DNA of 62,000 nt, from positions 2,266,894-2,328,893 of the forward strand of contig RPFO01000296.1 in the NCBI GenBank assembly GCA_009746045.1, in the 5' to 3' direction. Shown one piece after another: positions 1 through 12,500 of the stretch. The stretch is from Mesostigma viride (taxonomy: Eukaryota; Streptophyta; Mesostigmatophyceae; Mesostigmatales; Mesostigmataceae). The notes under the pieces are model-generated. The model was given only the letters and a program-made list of their open reading frames with translations. It searched no databases and was not told the DNA's origin. Numbering within the stretch: the stretch's first letter is position 1; each line of letters begins with the position of its first letter. A program made the translations under genes and the position numbers.

Positions 1-3000
1 CTACGTACATGTGGATGTCTAAGTATTTAATGATGAGGATTCAGGCTCCCATGGTGTCATCATGGCTTGGCCTTAGTTACGAAAAAAATATGACAATTTT
101 CAGGAATGTGCAAAAGCAAAAAAAAAATTGATGAGGACTTCAGGCTCCCGTGGTGTCCATTATGGCCCGTCTACCGTGTTGTTGGCATGTATGAAATTAA
201 TGATGCAGGAATTCAGGCTCCCCAAGGTAGTGATCAATGGCTGGCCTACGTACATGGTTGGCAATTTATGTAATTAATGATGAGGATTCAGGCTCCCATG
301 GTGTCATCATTGGCCCGTGTAATGTACATGGTTGGCAATTTATGTAATTAATGATGAGGATTCCAGGCTCCCATTGGTGTCATCATGGGCCCGTACTCTT
401 ACGTACATGGACCGTGGCATTTATGTAATTTAATGATGAGGATTCAGGCTCCCATGGGTCATTGAATGAATCATGGCATTTATGTAATTAATGATGAGGA
501 TTCAGGCTCCATTGGTGTCATCATGGCTCGGCCTCAGTATGTACATGGATGTTCAAAGAAAAAAAAATGATGAGGATTCAGGCTCCCATGGTGTCATCAT
601 GGCCCGTCTACGTACATGGATGTCAAGGAATAGTAAATGAGGAGGATTCAGGCTCCCATGGTGTCATCATGGCCCGTGTACGTACATGGATGGCATGTAT
701 GTAATTAATGAGGAGGATTCAGGCTCCCATGGTGTCATCATGGCTGGCTACGTACATGGATGTCAATGAAAAAGAAATGATGAGGATTCAGGCTCCCATG
801 GTGTCATCATGGCTGGCCTACGTACATGGATGTCTCATAAAATAAATGATGAGGATTCAGGCTCCCATGGTGTCATCATGGCTTGTCTACCTACATTGTT
901 GGCATGTATGTAATTAATGATGAGGATTCAGGCTCCCATGGTGTCTCCATGGCTGGCCTACGTACATGAATGGCATTTATGTAATTAATGATGAGGATTC
1001 AGGCTCCCATGGTGTCATCATGGCCCGTCTACGTACATGGATGGCATTTATGTAATTAATGATGAGGATTCAGGCTCCCATGGTGTCATCATGGCTTGTC
1101 TACGTACATGGTTGGCATTTATGTAATTAATGAGGAGGATTCAGGCTCCCATGGTGTCATCATGGCCCGTCTACTTACATGGATGGCATTTATGTAATTA
1201 ATGATGAGGATTCAGGCTCCCATGGGGTCATCATGGCTTGTCTACGTACATGGTTGGCATTTATGTAATTAATGAGGAGGATTCAGGCTCCCATGGTGTC
1301 TCCATGGCTGGCCTACGTACATGGATGTCAAGGAATAGTAAATGATGAGGATTCAGGCTCCCATGGTGTCATCATGGCTTGTCTACCTACATGGTTGGCA
1401 TTTATGTAACCTGAATCCTCTCATTAAGAAAATGAAGAGGATTCAGGCTCCATTGGTGTCATCATGGCTGGCCTACGTACATGGATGTCAAGGAATAGTA
1501 AATGATGAGGATTCAGGCTCCCATGGTGTCATCATGGCCCGTCTACGTACATGGATGTCAAGGAATAGTAAATGATGAGGATTCAGGCTCCCATGGGGTC
1601 ATCATGGCTTGTCTACGTACATGGTTGGCATTTATGTAATTAACGAGGAGGATTCAGGCTCCATTGGTGTCATCATGGCTGGCCTACGTACATGGATGTC
1701 AAGGAATAGTAAATGATGAGGATTCAGGCTCCCATGGTGTCATCATGGCTTGTCTACGTACATGGTTGGCATTTATGTAATTAATGAGGAGGATTCAGGC
1801 TCCCATGGTGTCTCCATGGCTGGCCTACGTACATGGATGTCAAGGAATAGTAAATGATGAGGATTCAGGCTCCCATGGTGTCATCATGGCCTGTCTACGT
1901 ACATGGATGGCATGTATGTAATTAATGATGAGGATTCAGGCTCCCATGGTGTCATCATGGCTTGTCTACGTACATGGTTGGCATTTATGTAATTAATGAG
2001 GAGGATTCAGGCTCCCATGGTGTCATCATGGCTTGTCTACGTACATGGTTGGCATTTATGTAATTAATGATGAGGATTCAGGCTCCCATGGTGTCTCCAT
2101 GGCTGGCCTACGTACATGGATGTCAAGGAATAGTAAATGATAAGGATTCAGGCTCCCATGGTGTCATCATGGCCCGTCTACGTACATGGATGGCATTTAT
2201 GTAATTAATGATGAGGATTCAGGCTCCCATGGGGTCATCATGGCTTGTCTACGTACATGGTTGGCATTTATGTAATTAATGAGGAGGATTCAGGCTCCCA
2301 TGGTGTCTCCATGGCTGGCCTACGTACATGGATGTCAAGGAATAGTAAATGATGAGGATTCAGGCTCCCATGGTGTCATCATGGCTGGCTACGTACATGG
2401 ATGGCATGTATGTAATTAATGATGAGGATTCAGGCTCCCATGGTGTCATCATGGCTTGTCTACGTACATGGTTGGCATTTATGTAATTAATGAGGAGGAT
2501 TCAGGCTCCCATGGTGTCATCATGGCTTGTCTACGTACATGGTTGGCATTTATGTAATTAATGATGAGGATTCAGGCTCCCATGGTGTCTCCATGGCTGG
2601 CCTACGTACATGGATGTCAAGGAATAGTAAATGATGAGGATTCAGGCTCCCATGGTGTCATCATGGCCCGTCTACGTACATGGATGGCATGTATGTAATT
2701 AATGAGGAGGATTCAGGCTCCCATGGTGTCATCATGGCTGGCCTACGTACATGGATGTCAAAGAAAAAGAAATGATGAGGATTCAGGCTCCCATGGTGTC
2801 ATCATGGCTGGCCTACGTACATGGATGTCTCATAAAATAAATGATGAGGATTCAGGCTCCCATGGTGTCATCATGGCTTGTCTACCTACATTGTTGGCAT
2901 GTATGTAATTAATGATGAGGATTCAGGCTCCCATGGTGTCTCCATGGCTGGCCTACGTACATGGTTGGCATTTATGTAATTAATGATGAGGATTCAGGCT

Positions 3001-5593
3001 CCCATGGTGTCATCATGGCCCGTCTACGTACATGGATGGCATTTATGTAATTAATGATGAGGATTCAGGCTCCCATGGTGTCATCATGGCTTGTCTACGT
3101 ACATGGTTGGCATTTATGTAATTAATGAGGAGGATTCAGGCTCCCATGGTGTCATCATGGCCCGTCTACTTACATGGATGGCATTTATGTAATTAATGAT
3201 GAGGATTCAGGCTCCCATGGGTCATCATGGCTTGTCTACGTACATGGTTGGCATTTATGTAATTAATGAGGAGGATTCAGGCTCCCATGGTGTCTCCATG
3301 GCTGGCCTACGTACATGGATGTCAAGGAATAGTAAATGATGAGGATTCAGGCTCCCATGGTGTCATCATGGCCCGTCTACGTACATGGATGGCATTTATG
3401 TAATTAATGATGAGGATTCAGGCTCCCATGGGGTCATCATGGCTTGTCTACGTACATGGTTGGCATTTATGTAATTAATGAGGAGGATTCAGGCTCCCAT
3501 GGTGTCTCCATGGCTGGCCTACGTACATGGATGTCAAGGAATAGTAAATGATGAGGATTCAGGCTCCCATGGTGTCATCATGGCCTGTCTACGTACATGG
3601 ATGGCATGTATGTAATTAATGATGAGGATTCAGGCTCCCATGGGGTCATCATGGCTTGTCTACGTACATGGATGGCATGTATGTAATTAATGATGAGGAT
3701 TCAGGCTCCATTGGTGTCATCATGGCTGGCCTACGTATGTACATGGATGTCAAAGAAAAAAAAAATGATGAGGATTCAGGCTCCCATGGTGTCATCATTG
3801 CCCGTGTATGTACATGGTTGCCATTTATGTAATTAATGATGAGGATTCAGGCTCCATTGGTGTCATCATTGCCCGTGTATGTACATGGTTGGCATTTATG
3901 TATGTAATTAATGATGAGGATTCAGGCTCCATTGGTGTCATCATGGCTGGCCTACGTATGTACATGGATGTCAAAGAAAAAAAAATGATGAGGATTCAGG
4001 CTCCCATGGTGTCATCATGGCCCGTCTACGTACATGGATGTCAAGGAATAGTAAATGATGAGGATTCAGGCTCCCATGGTGTCAGATGTCATGGCCTGTC
4101 TACGTACATGGATGGCATGTATGTAATTAATGATGAGAATTCAGGCTCCATTGGTGTCATCATGGCTGGCCTACGTATGTACATGGATGTCAAAGAAAAA
4201 AAAATGATGAGGATTCAGGCTCCCATGGTGTCATCATGGCCCGTCTACGTACATGGATGTCAAGGAATAGTAAATGATGAGGATTCAGGCTCCCATGGTG
4301 TCATCATGGCCTGTCTACGTACATGGATGGCATGTATGTATTTAATGATGAGGATTCAGGCTCCCATGGTGTCATCATGGCTGGCCTACGTACATGGATG
4401 TCTCAGAAAAAAAATGATGAGGATTCAGGCTCCCATGGTGTCATCATGGCTGGCCTACGTACATGGATGTCAAAGAAAAAAAAATGATGAGGATTCAGGC
4501 TCCCGTGGTGTCATTATGGCCCGTCTACGTGTTGTTGGCATGTATGAAATGAATGATGAGGATTCAGGCTCCCATAGTGTCATCATGGCTGGCCTACGTA
4601 CATGGTTGGCATTTATGTAATTAATGATGAGGATTCAGGCTCCCATGGTGTCATCATTGCCCGTGTATGTACATGGTTGGCATTTATGTAATTAATGATG
4701 AGGATTCAGGCTCCATTGGTGTCATCATGGCCCGTCTACGTACATGGACCGTGGCATTTATGTATTTAATGATGAGGATTCAGGCTCCCATGGGGTCATT
4801 GATGATCATGGCATTTATGTATGTAATTAATGATGAGGATTCAGGCTCCATTGGTGTCATCATGGCTGGCCTACGTATGTACATGGATGTCAAAGAAAAA
4901 AAAATGAAGAGGATTCAGGCTCCCATGGTGTCATCATGGCCCGTCTACGTACATGGATGTCAAGGAATAGTAAATGATGAGGATTCAGGCTCCCATGGTG
5001 TCAGATGTCATGGCCTGTCTACGTACATGGATGGCATGTATGTATTTAATGATGAGGATTCAGGCTCCCATGGTGTCATCATGGCTGGCCTACGTACATG
5101 GATGTCTCAGAAAAAAAATGATGAGGATTCAGGCTCCCATGGTGTCATCATGGCTGGCCTACGTACATGGATGTCTCAGAAAAAAAATGATGAGGATTCA
5201 GGCTCCCATGGTGTCATCATGGCTGGCCTACGTACATGGATGTCAAAGAAAAAAAAATGATCAGGATTCAGGCTCCCGTGGTGTCATTATGGCCCGTCTA
5301 CGTGTTGTTGGCATGTATGAAATTAATGATGAGGATTCAGGCTCCCACAGTGTCATCATGGCTGGCCTACGTACATGGTTGGCATTTATGTAATTAATGA
5401 TGAGGATTCAGGCTCCCATGGTGTCATCATTGCCCGTGTATGTACATGGTTGGCATTTATGTAATTAATGATGAGGATTCAGGCTCCATTGGTGTCATCA
5501 TGGCCCGTCTACGTACATGGGTGGCATTTATGTATTTAATGATGAGGATTCAGGCTCCCATGGGGTCATCATGGCTTGTCTACGTACATGGAG
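1..5593. repeat. ~70-bp minisatellite array (about 80 copies)
   Basis: Tandem units of 70-71 bp run from the window edge to about 5593. Each contains GATGAGGATTCAGGCTCC, then a CATGGTGTCATCATGG half-palindrome, a TACGTACATGG block and an AT-rich joint (ATGTAATTAATG) or an AAGGAATAGTAA joint. The units differ mainly at the joint and at a two-way choice of GGCCCGTCT or GGCTTGTCT. Higher-order duplication is visible: a distinctive unit with a CATAAAATAA joint recurs 1995 bp apart (831 and 2826), and a unit with a GTCAGATGTC insertion recurs 919 bp apart (4081 and 5000). Open frames across it are by-products of the repeat. Confidence 0.95.
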
Positions 5594-5868
5594 TCATATT
5601 GATTCATGGAACAATGAGATACCATTCTTAATTGAAAATTGTTCTTGATACTTTCACATGCATGCCCGGAATCGTGAATTTGTGCGGGTTTCCATGATGA
5701 CAATCCTCATTGAATTCTTGAGCACACAATATTGAGCAATTTAGGGGCACTTCGGCAATGTTGACCATTTTCATTCATGATCAATAAAATTAACATTTAA
5801 TGCAATAAATACATATTCCACTCATTTTAATAAACCATGCAAAAACTTTACAAGCACGCTCAAGCTAG
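5594..5868. other. single-copy AT-rich spacer, no gene seen
   Basis: AT-rich sequence between two minisatellites. I see no open frame, splice pattern or repeat of note. Confidence 0.6.
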
Positions 5869-6640
5869 GGGTGGGCTGGCATGCACGCGTGGGTGTGGGG
5901 GTGGGCTGGCATGCATGCGTGGGTGTGGGGGTGGGCTGGCATGCACGTGTGGGTGTGGGGGTGGGCTGGCATGCATGCGTGGGTGTGGGGTTGGGCTAGC
6001 CTGCATGCGTGGGTGTGGGGGGGGCTGGCATGCATGCGTGGGTGTGTGTGGGGGGCTAGCATGCATGCGTAAGTGTGGGGGGGGGCTGGCATGCATGCGT
6101 GGGTGTGGGGGGGGCTGGCATGCATGCGTGGGTGTGTGTGGGGGGCTAGCATGCATGCGTAAGTGTGGGGGGGGCTGGCATGCATGCGTGGGTGTGTATG
6201 GGGGCTGGCATGCATGCGTGGGTGTGTGTGGGGGGCTAGCATGCATGCGTGGGTGTGTGGGGGGGCTGTCATGCATGCGTGGGTGTGTGTGGGGGCTGGC
6301 ATCCATGCGTGGGTGTGTGGGGGGGCTAGCATGCATGCGTGGGTGTGGGGGTGGGCTAGCATGCATGCGTGGGTGTGGGGGGGGCGGTCATGCATGCGTG
6401 GGTGTGTGGGGGGGCTGGCATGCATGCGTGGGTGTGTGGGGGGGCTAGCATGCATGCGTGGGTGTGGGGGTGGGCTAGCATGCATGCGTGGGTGTGAGTG
6501 TGGGCTAGCATGCATGCGTGGGTGTGGGGGGGGCTAGCATGCATGCGTGGGTGTGGGGGGGCCGGGGCCGGGGCTAGCATGCATGCGTGGGTGTGGGGGT
6601 GGGCTAGCATGCATGCGTGGGTGTGGGGGGGGGCTAGCAC
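5869..6640. repeat. 30-bp G-rich minisatellite (about 26 copies)
   Basis: Units of 29-31 bp built on GGCTGGCATGCATGCGTGGG followed by a G/T-rich run (TGTGGGGG). The plus strand is very G-rich, so G-quadruplex formation is plausible. It shares the core GGCTGGCATGCATG and the 30-bp period with the much longer array at 32082-34790. Frames open on both strands are artefacts of the period being a multiple of 3. Confidence 0.95.
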
Positions 6641-8159
6641 GCCCCACCCCTCCATCGGCACAGCCAGCCTTGTGAGTCTACCCTTAACAACAAGGCTGGT
6701 AGGACGACACGCCTGAGCAGCATATGTCATGCCTATCTCAGGCTAATAATGTGTGATTTTGTGCCAACAACCAAGTTGTTCCACCCAACAACACATTATA
6801 AACCCTCTTCCAAAATGCCCAACAAGCCGGACACGTGGAGGACCACACACGCAGTATATAAAGAGAAAATAAGCTGACTTTTTATCCAGCCAACCTGTGG
6901 CTAGCTGCTCTGGTTAGCATGACAAATGCTAACATTTACTCAGTGGGAAAGGTGAAGAGACCATTGGAACAGCCTACCTGACGCATGTGCCACCAAAGCA
7001 TTGTGTCCCGCAAAATGCACACTGCCTCCTTTCTAACAAGCACGAGCCGCTCTCTTTAGGAGACAGGTGCCAGCTCGTCAGTGTCTGGGGAAAATGATGC
7101 CGCTGCTTAGGAAGACCGCGTGAATTTCCTCGAACACAACTGTCTATAAAGCAAAAGAAATTTCAGAGAAGCATGGAAATAAAAGCATTACACCTTCCCG
7201 ACAGGTTGCGGGCCACGCGCTGCAGAAAGCCAGCCACGTCACAGACGATTAACTAGCTAAAAGACACCCAGGAATCCAGCGATGCAGCGCCAGGACCCGC
7301 AACTTTCTGGCTGCATCTGGCCGGAAAGAAGGCAAAAAGCTTACGCTCAACGAGGTAAGAAAGCAGGAAAACGCAAGCTTAAGACGTTTAACACAAGAAC
7401 GTACCATAACGGGCATTTATTCGTGCCCAGGCGCACAAGAAAGTCCACCCTTTCATGGAGTGGTTGGGCAGTACGCATCGCGCAGGGCTAATGTTATCTT
7501 ACCGCAAAATGACGGGAAAGGTAAAGATAGCAGCGGGAATTTTTACGGCTTTAGAAACATCATTAAACTAGCTTTCCTTACGACCATCAAAACTGGCAAC
7601 AATCGACAATCAACCCGGCAGGCATCCAATATACTTTATTCATCCCGACAGAAATTCAGGCCGGACCCCCCCTGCCGATGGCAAAGAAAAAAAGCCCGCG
7701 ACATTATAGATCGCAACCATCCCGCCATAAATTAGAATCAGTAACTAATTTTCTCCAACAATCGAGCATTTCTGCTTTCCGCGTGCCAGATTTGTCACGT
7801 TTCGTCTAAAGGCAGTCGCCATGGCCCCTACCGCAAGGGGTGCGCGCACCATGCCGACATAGCTTTTGGGCCTCAATTTGCACCGAAATTTGGTCCGTAC
7901 CGTCCAGCTCAGTCGGATTATGTATGTGGATCGGCCGTGTTGGTTGCATACGCAGGTATATTAATTCTTGCATTCGCCCCGGACCTTCCCCAGGACAGGT
8001 CAGGATATAACAATAATTCTTGCATTCGCCCCCGCCCTTTCCTATGGCCTGGTCAGGTTTGGGCGCGACGCCACTAGCGCGGCGCCCGCGACAGAGTGGC
8101 CAGGCTCGAGCACGTTTTCTGGATCCCAAGCACCGGATTGGACACTGTCCGAGGACTGG
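6641..8159. other. about 1.5 kb without a supportable gene
   Basis: Mixed-composition sequence. Short frames of 60-110 codons occur but none has recognisable motifs, splice sites or repeats. A TATATAAAG at 6855-6863 could be a promoter element, but I cannot link it to a gene. The short direct repeat AATTCTTGCATTCGCCC occurs near 7965 and 8016. Confidence 0.5.
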
Positions 8160-8245
8160 ACAGGAATTGGCTGACCAATCGGATGCTTGCTCGTCGTCTC
8201 CAAAAACATATATAAAGAGCCAAATCGCGCGAACTACGCAAGGAT
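8160..8245 (+). promoter_or_regulatory. candidate promoter for gene A
   Basis: An inverted CCAAT box (ATTGG, 8165-8169), a direct CCAAT (8175-8179) and a TATA box (TATATAAAG, 8209-8217) stand in the usual order and spacing for the plus strand. The predicted start of transcription is near 8240. Gene A's first recognisable exon begins at 9590, so an untranslated or short first exon plus a long intron would be needed. The parallel layout upstream of gene B (ATTGG, CRE-like TGACGTAA, TATAAAAAGG at 35675) supports the call. No first exon could be identified. Confidence 0.45.
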
Positions 8246-8939
8246 CCTTTAAGCAGCGTTACTCTGCCGAAATGTCAACCTAGGCCGGTCAAGTGACGCC
8301 GAGGTGTTCACCGATAGTTCAGGTCAGCCACAGCGCGCCTTCGAATGTAGGCACGGTCGCATTTTTTTTTAGGAAATGTAGAATTGTTGTCGACCAGCTA
8401 CCAACGCCCGACCGGACCCATACAACGGAAACATCAAGGCGATGTGATGTAGGTGTGTCTGATATGTCATTAATACACAGAGCATCGTGAATATAATATA
8501 TAATATAAATTATATAATATACTATAATTAATATATAATTTTAATTTTATGTTAATTTTAATGTTATTTCATATAACATAATATAGCATAATATAATATA
8601 ATATAATATAATATTATATAAAGTAGTATATAAAAAATTAAAATGTAAAAGAAAAATATCTACCTTATTGGGGTTTAATGTTCCTTTCCAGTTCAGCATA
8701 AGTACACTCTTGAGTGTGTGCAATGTTTGGTTATACGCCATTGTCTTAAAATAGCAACCAATGTAAACCTCCGTCCTAACCACATTTGGATACAATAAAG
8801 ACATTGATGCCTGACACATAGCATTCATTGCTTGAAATACCATGCATATTTTGTGTCAATGTTCTGCAGACCACAGCTTCAAGTGGGCATACTTCGCTTT
8901 CCTCAATATAATGGCGACATGGCATTTGGTGAAAGTGGT
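8246..8939. other. gene A leader or intron, AT-rich core, no gene seen
   Basis: Contains a nearly pure A/T stretch at about 8490-8640 built from ATATAAT-like units. I see no coding potential. It probably lies in the transcribed leader or first intron of gene A. The corresponding place upstream of gene B (35880-36480) is also AT-rich. Confidence 0.45.
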
Positions 8940-9510
8940 GAGTGCCATGAAGTTGCGCCGGCCGTCGTTATCCATGACGAACTGAATGGGTTTCGTGCAA
9001 ATCAAGTTTTTTGTTTTGGTGTTCCAGTTGCGCCGGCCGGCGTTTCCAATGGTATCTTGCGCGCACTTGCAAAAGCTTGCACGCTTATCAACATTTTGTG
9101 TTGGTAAACATTTTATCACCTCTGGGATTTCCGCCTTCACTACCTGAGTTGCTTCTTTGTGGTTTTCAAATGCAACCGAGTTACGCCGGCCGTCGTTACT
9201 CATGACAAATTGTAGGGGTTTTGTGCAAATCACTTTTGTATGGTTTATGTACATGCATCCAGTTGCGCCGGCCGGCGTTTCCAATGGTATCTTGCAGTTG
9301 CGCAATCAGGCCCCATTACCAAAAGTGTGTTTGTACATCTTTTTTACACCTGAAGGATTTCTGCCTGCATATCCTGAGTTGCTTCTTAATGGTTTTTAAT
9401 TGCGCCCGAGTTACGCCGGCCGTCGTTATTAATGACAAACTGTATGTGTTTCATAAAATCACTTTTGTATGGTTTACATGTATCCAGTTGCGCCGGCCGG
9501 CGTTATTAAT
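8940..9510. repeat. three ~230-bp tandem units, each with two GC palindromes
   Basis: Each unit has one GTTRCGCCGGCCGTCGTTA copy (8952, 9180, 9410) and one GTTGCGCCGGCCGGCGTT copy (9027, 9262, 9487). The core CGCCGGCCGGCG is a perfect palindrome. Unit spacing is 228-230 bp for the first motif. The same motif recurs inside gene A introns (11168, 11240, 12140), so this array is probably part of gene A's first intron, whose 3' splice site is at 9587-9589. Confidence 0.8.
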
Positions 9511-9589
9511 GACGCTTGTCGTTCTTGTTTGATGCCCATCGTTTTCGTCGTGTCTTTAATGGTGATTATTTATCATTACTCATCCTCAG

Positions 9590-12500
9590 GGCTTTCGGTG
9601 CCGCGGGATTAAGAGGCGAAAAAAATCAGCTGCCGTCTGACCAAAGTCTGATGGCGCGATCGGGGCGGGGGGCCGTTTCCGACGGTTCGCGTCCCTTGTC
9701 CAATGACGACCGGGAGCCTGCACTTCGCGGTCTCTGGAGCGACAAGTACATCGAGAACAAGGGGTACAAAATTGCCAATGACATCTTTCCTATCATGGCG
9801 GAACGCGTGAAAGCAAACAACCACAGGACGCCAGAGATGAGCGCGGAGGTTCTGTCTTGCGCAGCTTCAAGACTAAATGCCATGGTGGCGGAGAGCAACG
9901 GCATTAAGAAGAGGAAGAACTGTGACGGCGGGCTTCCTGAAAATTGGGCGGAATCTCTTCGGGATAACATCAAGAAGGCTTTTGGCGACTTGGGAACATC
10001 TGAGAAGGATCGTGGGCTTAGGTGGGCCTTGTGTGGACTTGTTACGAAGGCAATGGAGGGCGTCCCGGACAGGATTGTGGAGCGCGCGTTCGGGATTGAC
10101 AGGCGCTTTGTCGCAACTGTTCGGGGTCACAGGGATGGAATGGAAGAAGGGGAGGACGACCTTTTGATGAGTGCGCCAGAGAGGAGGAGGAGGAAAGACG
10201 AGCTTCCGACGGAAGTCATTGCCCTGATACAAGCGTGCTGGAGGGATGATAACTTGACGCGGGCGTCTCCGAACATGAAGGATGTTCATTGTGAATGGAC
10301 CAGAAAGGATTACAAACATACACTAGCGTTTTCGGAGGGTGCGCGCTACTATACTGTCTCCAAGTCGAAGATTTACGAAGTGTTCATTTCCCGCCATCCG
10401 GAGTTGAAGCCACCGCGGCGGATGGACAGTAGGGAGGGGGGGGGGGGGAGGGAGAGGAGGGTGTGAGGGGGGGAAATCAGGTGATTTTGGAGACGGAGGC
10501 AGGGATGTCAATGCTACGCACGAATCAGAAGAGCACAGTTCATGTGGGATACACTACTTTTTGCAAGCATATGCCCGCATGCGTCAAGGGGCGGTGGAAA
10601 ATGCGGAACTTGTGCGCATGCCAGCACCACACTACCATGCAGTCCATGGTTGGGGGGTTGGCCAAATTTCGTGCAACTTTTCATGCCAGATGCGAGTGCG
10701 GACCTGAATGCCACGCGTGCGATCATGGTAGCCAGCTCGACGTGGGGTCGTCCGTGCCCACATGTTCCATTTTCAAAGCCACTCACACGACAGAGTGGGT
10801 GAACAAGTTTACTTGTGAGGTGGAGGGGATGAGGGAGGGGGGAGGTTCGAGGTCGTCTGTGGGGTCGTCGCGGCCGCAGGTTCAGCCTTTTCAGGGCGAA
10901 CTTGAGGATCTGCCCATGCATGGGAGGGTGCTGGACGACGAGGAAGGGGTGCCCGATCATGACCTGGGCGAGGAGTTGGGGGTTTGCTCGATCCGGCGTA
11001 AGGCTTGTGTGTTGGGCACTTGCCTGGCTCCCAAGTGTGGAATTCGGAACTTCATGTTATGCGAACGGGAGGAGGCTTCCAACCACCTGATTTCATGGAC
11101 CAGATACGAGATGCAGGATGTGCCGCCGGGTGCGGTTCTTGGGCCAGAGGTAATTTTTAGTGGAGTGGTTGCGCCCCAAGGCGTTTCTTTTGCAATGTTT
11201 CCTGAAGTTCTTGGGCCAGAGGTAATTTTTAGTGGAGTGGTTGCGCCCCAAGGCGTTTCTTTTTCAATTTTTCCTGAGGTCCTGTCTTTTTTCTTTCTAC
11301 AGGTCATTGGTGGGTCGAAGTTGATGTCTTTTCTGTATGTGCACACTGCGCATATGCAGGACGACTGTGACGAGATCGCAAAGGCTGGTGGGCAGCGATT
11401 GACGCAAGTCGACGTCAAGTCCACACCAACGGAGCTAAAGGAGGCAATTGTGGACAAGTGGCCGGACTTCATCCAGCATTGCTTCAACGCGTGGTGGCAA
11501 GCGGACGCCTCCAAGGAATGTCTCTCAAGGATGCGGGTGGGGGACCTTGTATGCCACACAGATTACGCCGAGAACTACCAGTCTTACACCTATCACAATC
11601 TCCAAGCACAGTATTGGCATCCAGTCACATTCGTCCTTATGCCCTGGATCGTGCGCTACTTGGATCCAGCGTCGGGAAAGGTCGTGAGAAGGGAGTTTCA
11701 CTTCATCGGACAGGGCGGAATGAAAAGGGACGGGCGGGCCCTCCGTTTTGCTATCCTCAAAATCCTGGCGACACTACGGTCAGAAGGGGTAGAGGTGAAG
11801 CGCTTCATTGGGTGGTCGGACAATTGCTCCATGCAGTTCAAGTCAAGGAATGTGATCGCGGAAGTGGCCCGGCTGCTGACGGAGGATCCGCACCTGGAGT
11901 CATTTGAGTGGAATTACTTTGGGGAGCAGCACGGAAAGGGGGAGGTGGATGGAGCTGGTGGGACTGTGAAGTGCATGTTGAGGAGGTGGCACATCAGGGA
12001 AGAGAACCAGGACAAACAGACGGCCGCCCAGTTGGTGGAGAATCTGGCGTCGGGGGCGGTGGGCGGGACCACAACGACCAGGCGTAACTTCTTCGAGTTC
12101 CCCGAGGTAATTAAGTGTACAGTCCTCGTTCAGGGAATAGTTACGCCGGCCGTCGTTTCTAGGGCGTTCTTGGAGTCCTGGCGATCAGGAGTGCTTAATA
12201 AAACACAACTAGCTCGATGGTCTCGTAACTTCAACTTTCCCTTGTGCAAATCTTGTCTTCGACGCGCAGGTGCTTCCTTACAGCCCAGGGCGCGGCGAAA
12301 TCAAAGGAGTGAAGAAGGCGCACTGGTGGCGCATGGACAAGTCGAATGTGACGCGCTTAATGCTGCGCCAGTATTCCTGCTATTGTGGCGGTGCGTGCGC
12401 CGAGGAAAGGTGGTGGGATTGTCGAAAGGAGTGGACCGACATGGACGGCTGGAATGTGGGAGGTGCTCGGATGAAGCTCCACAAACTGGGGGAGCCAGTG

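Noticed and set aside
1-5631. Repeat array that could be mistaken for CRISPR or a repetitive protein gene
   Set aside because: Units are contiguous with no unique spacers. The 70/71-bp period breaks any frame.
5837-6730. Cys/Gly/His-rich frames on both strands
   Set aside because: By-products of the 30-bp G-rich minisatellite.
7282-8290. Several 60-110-codon frames on both strands
   Set aside because: No similarity, start context or splicing that I can support; the region also carries promoter-like motifs.
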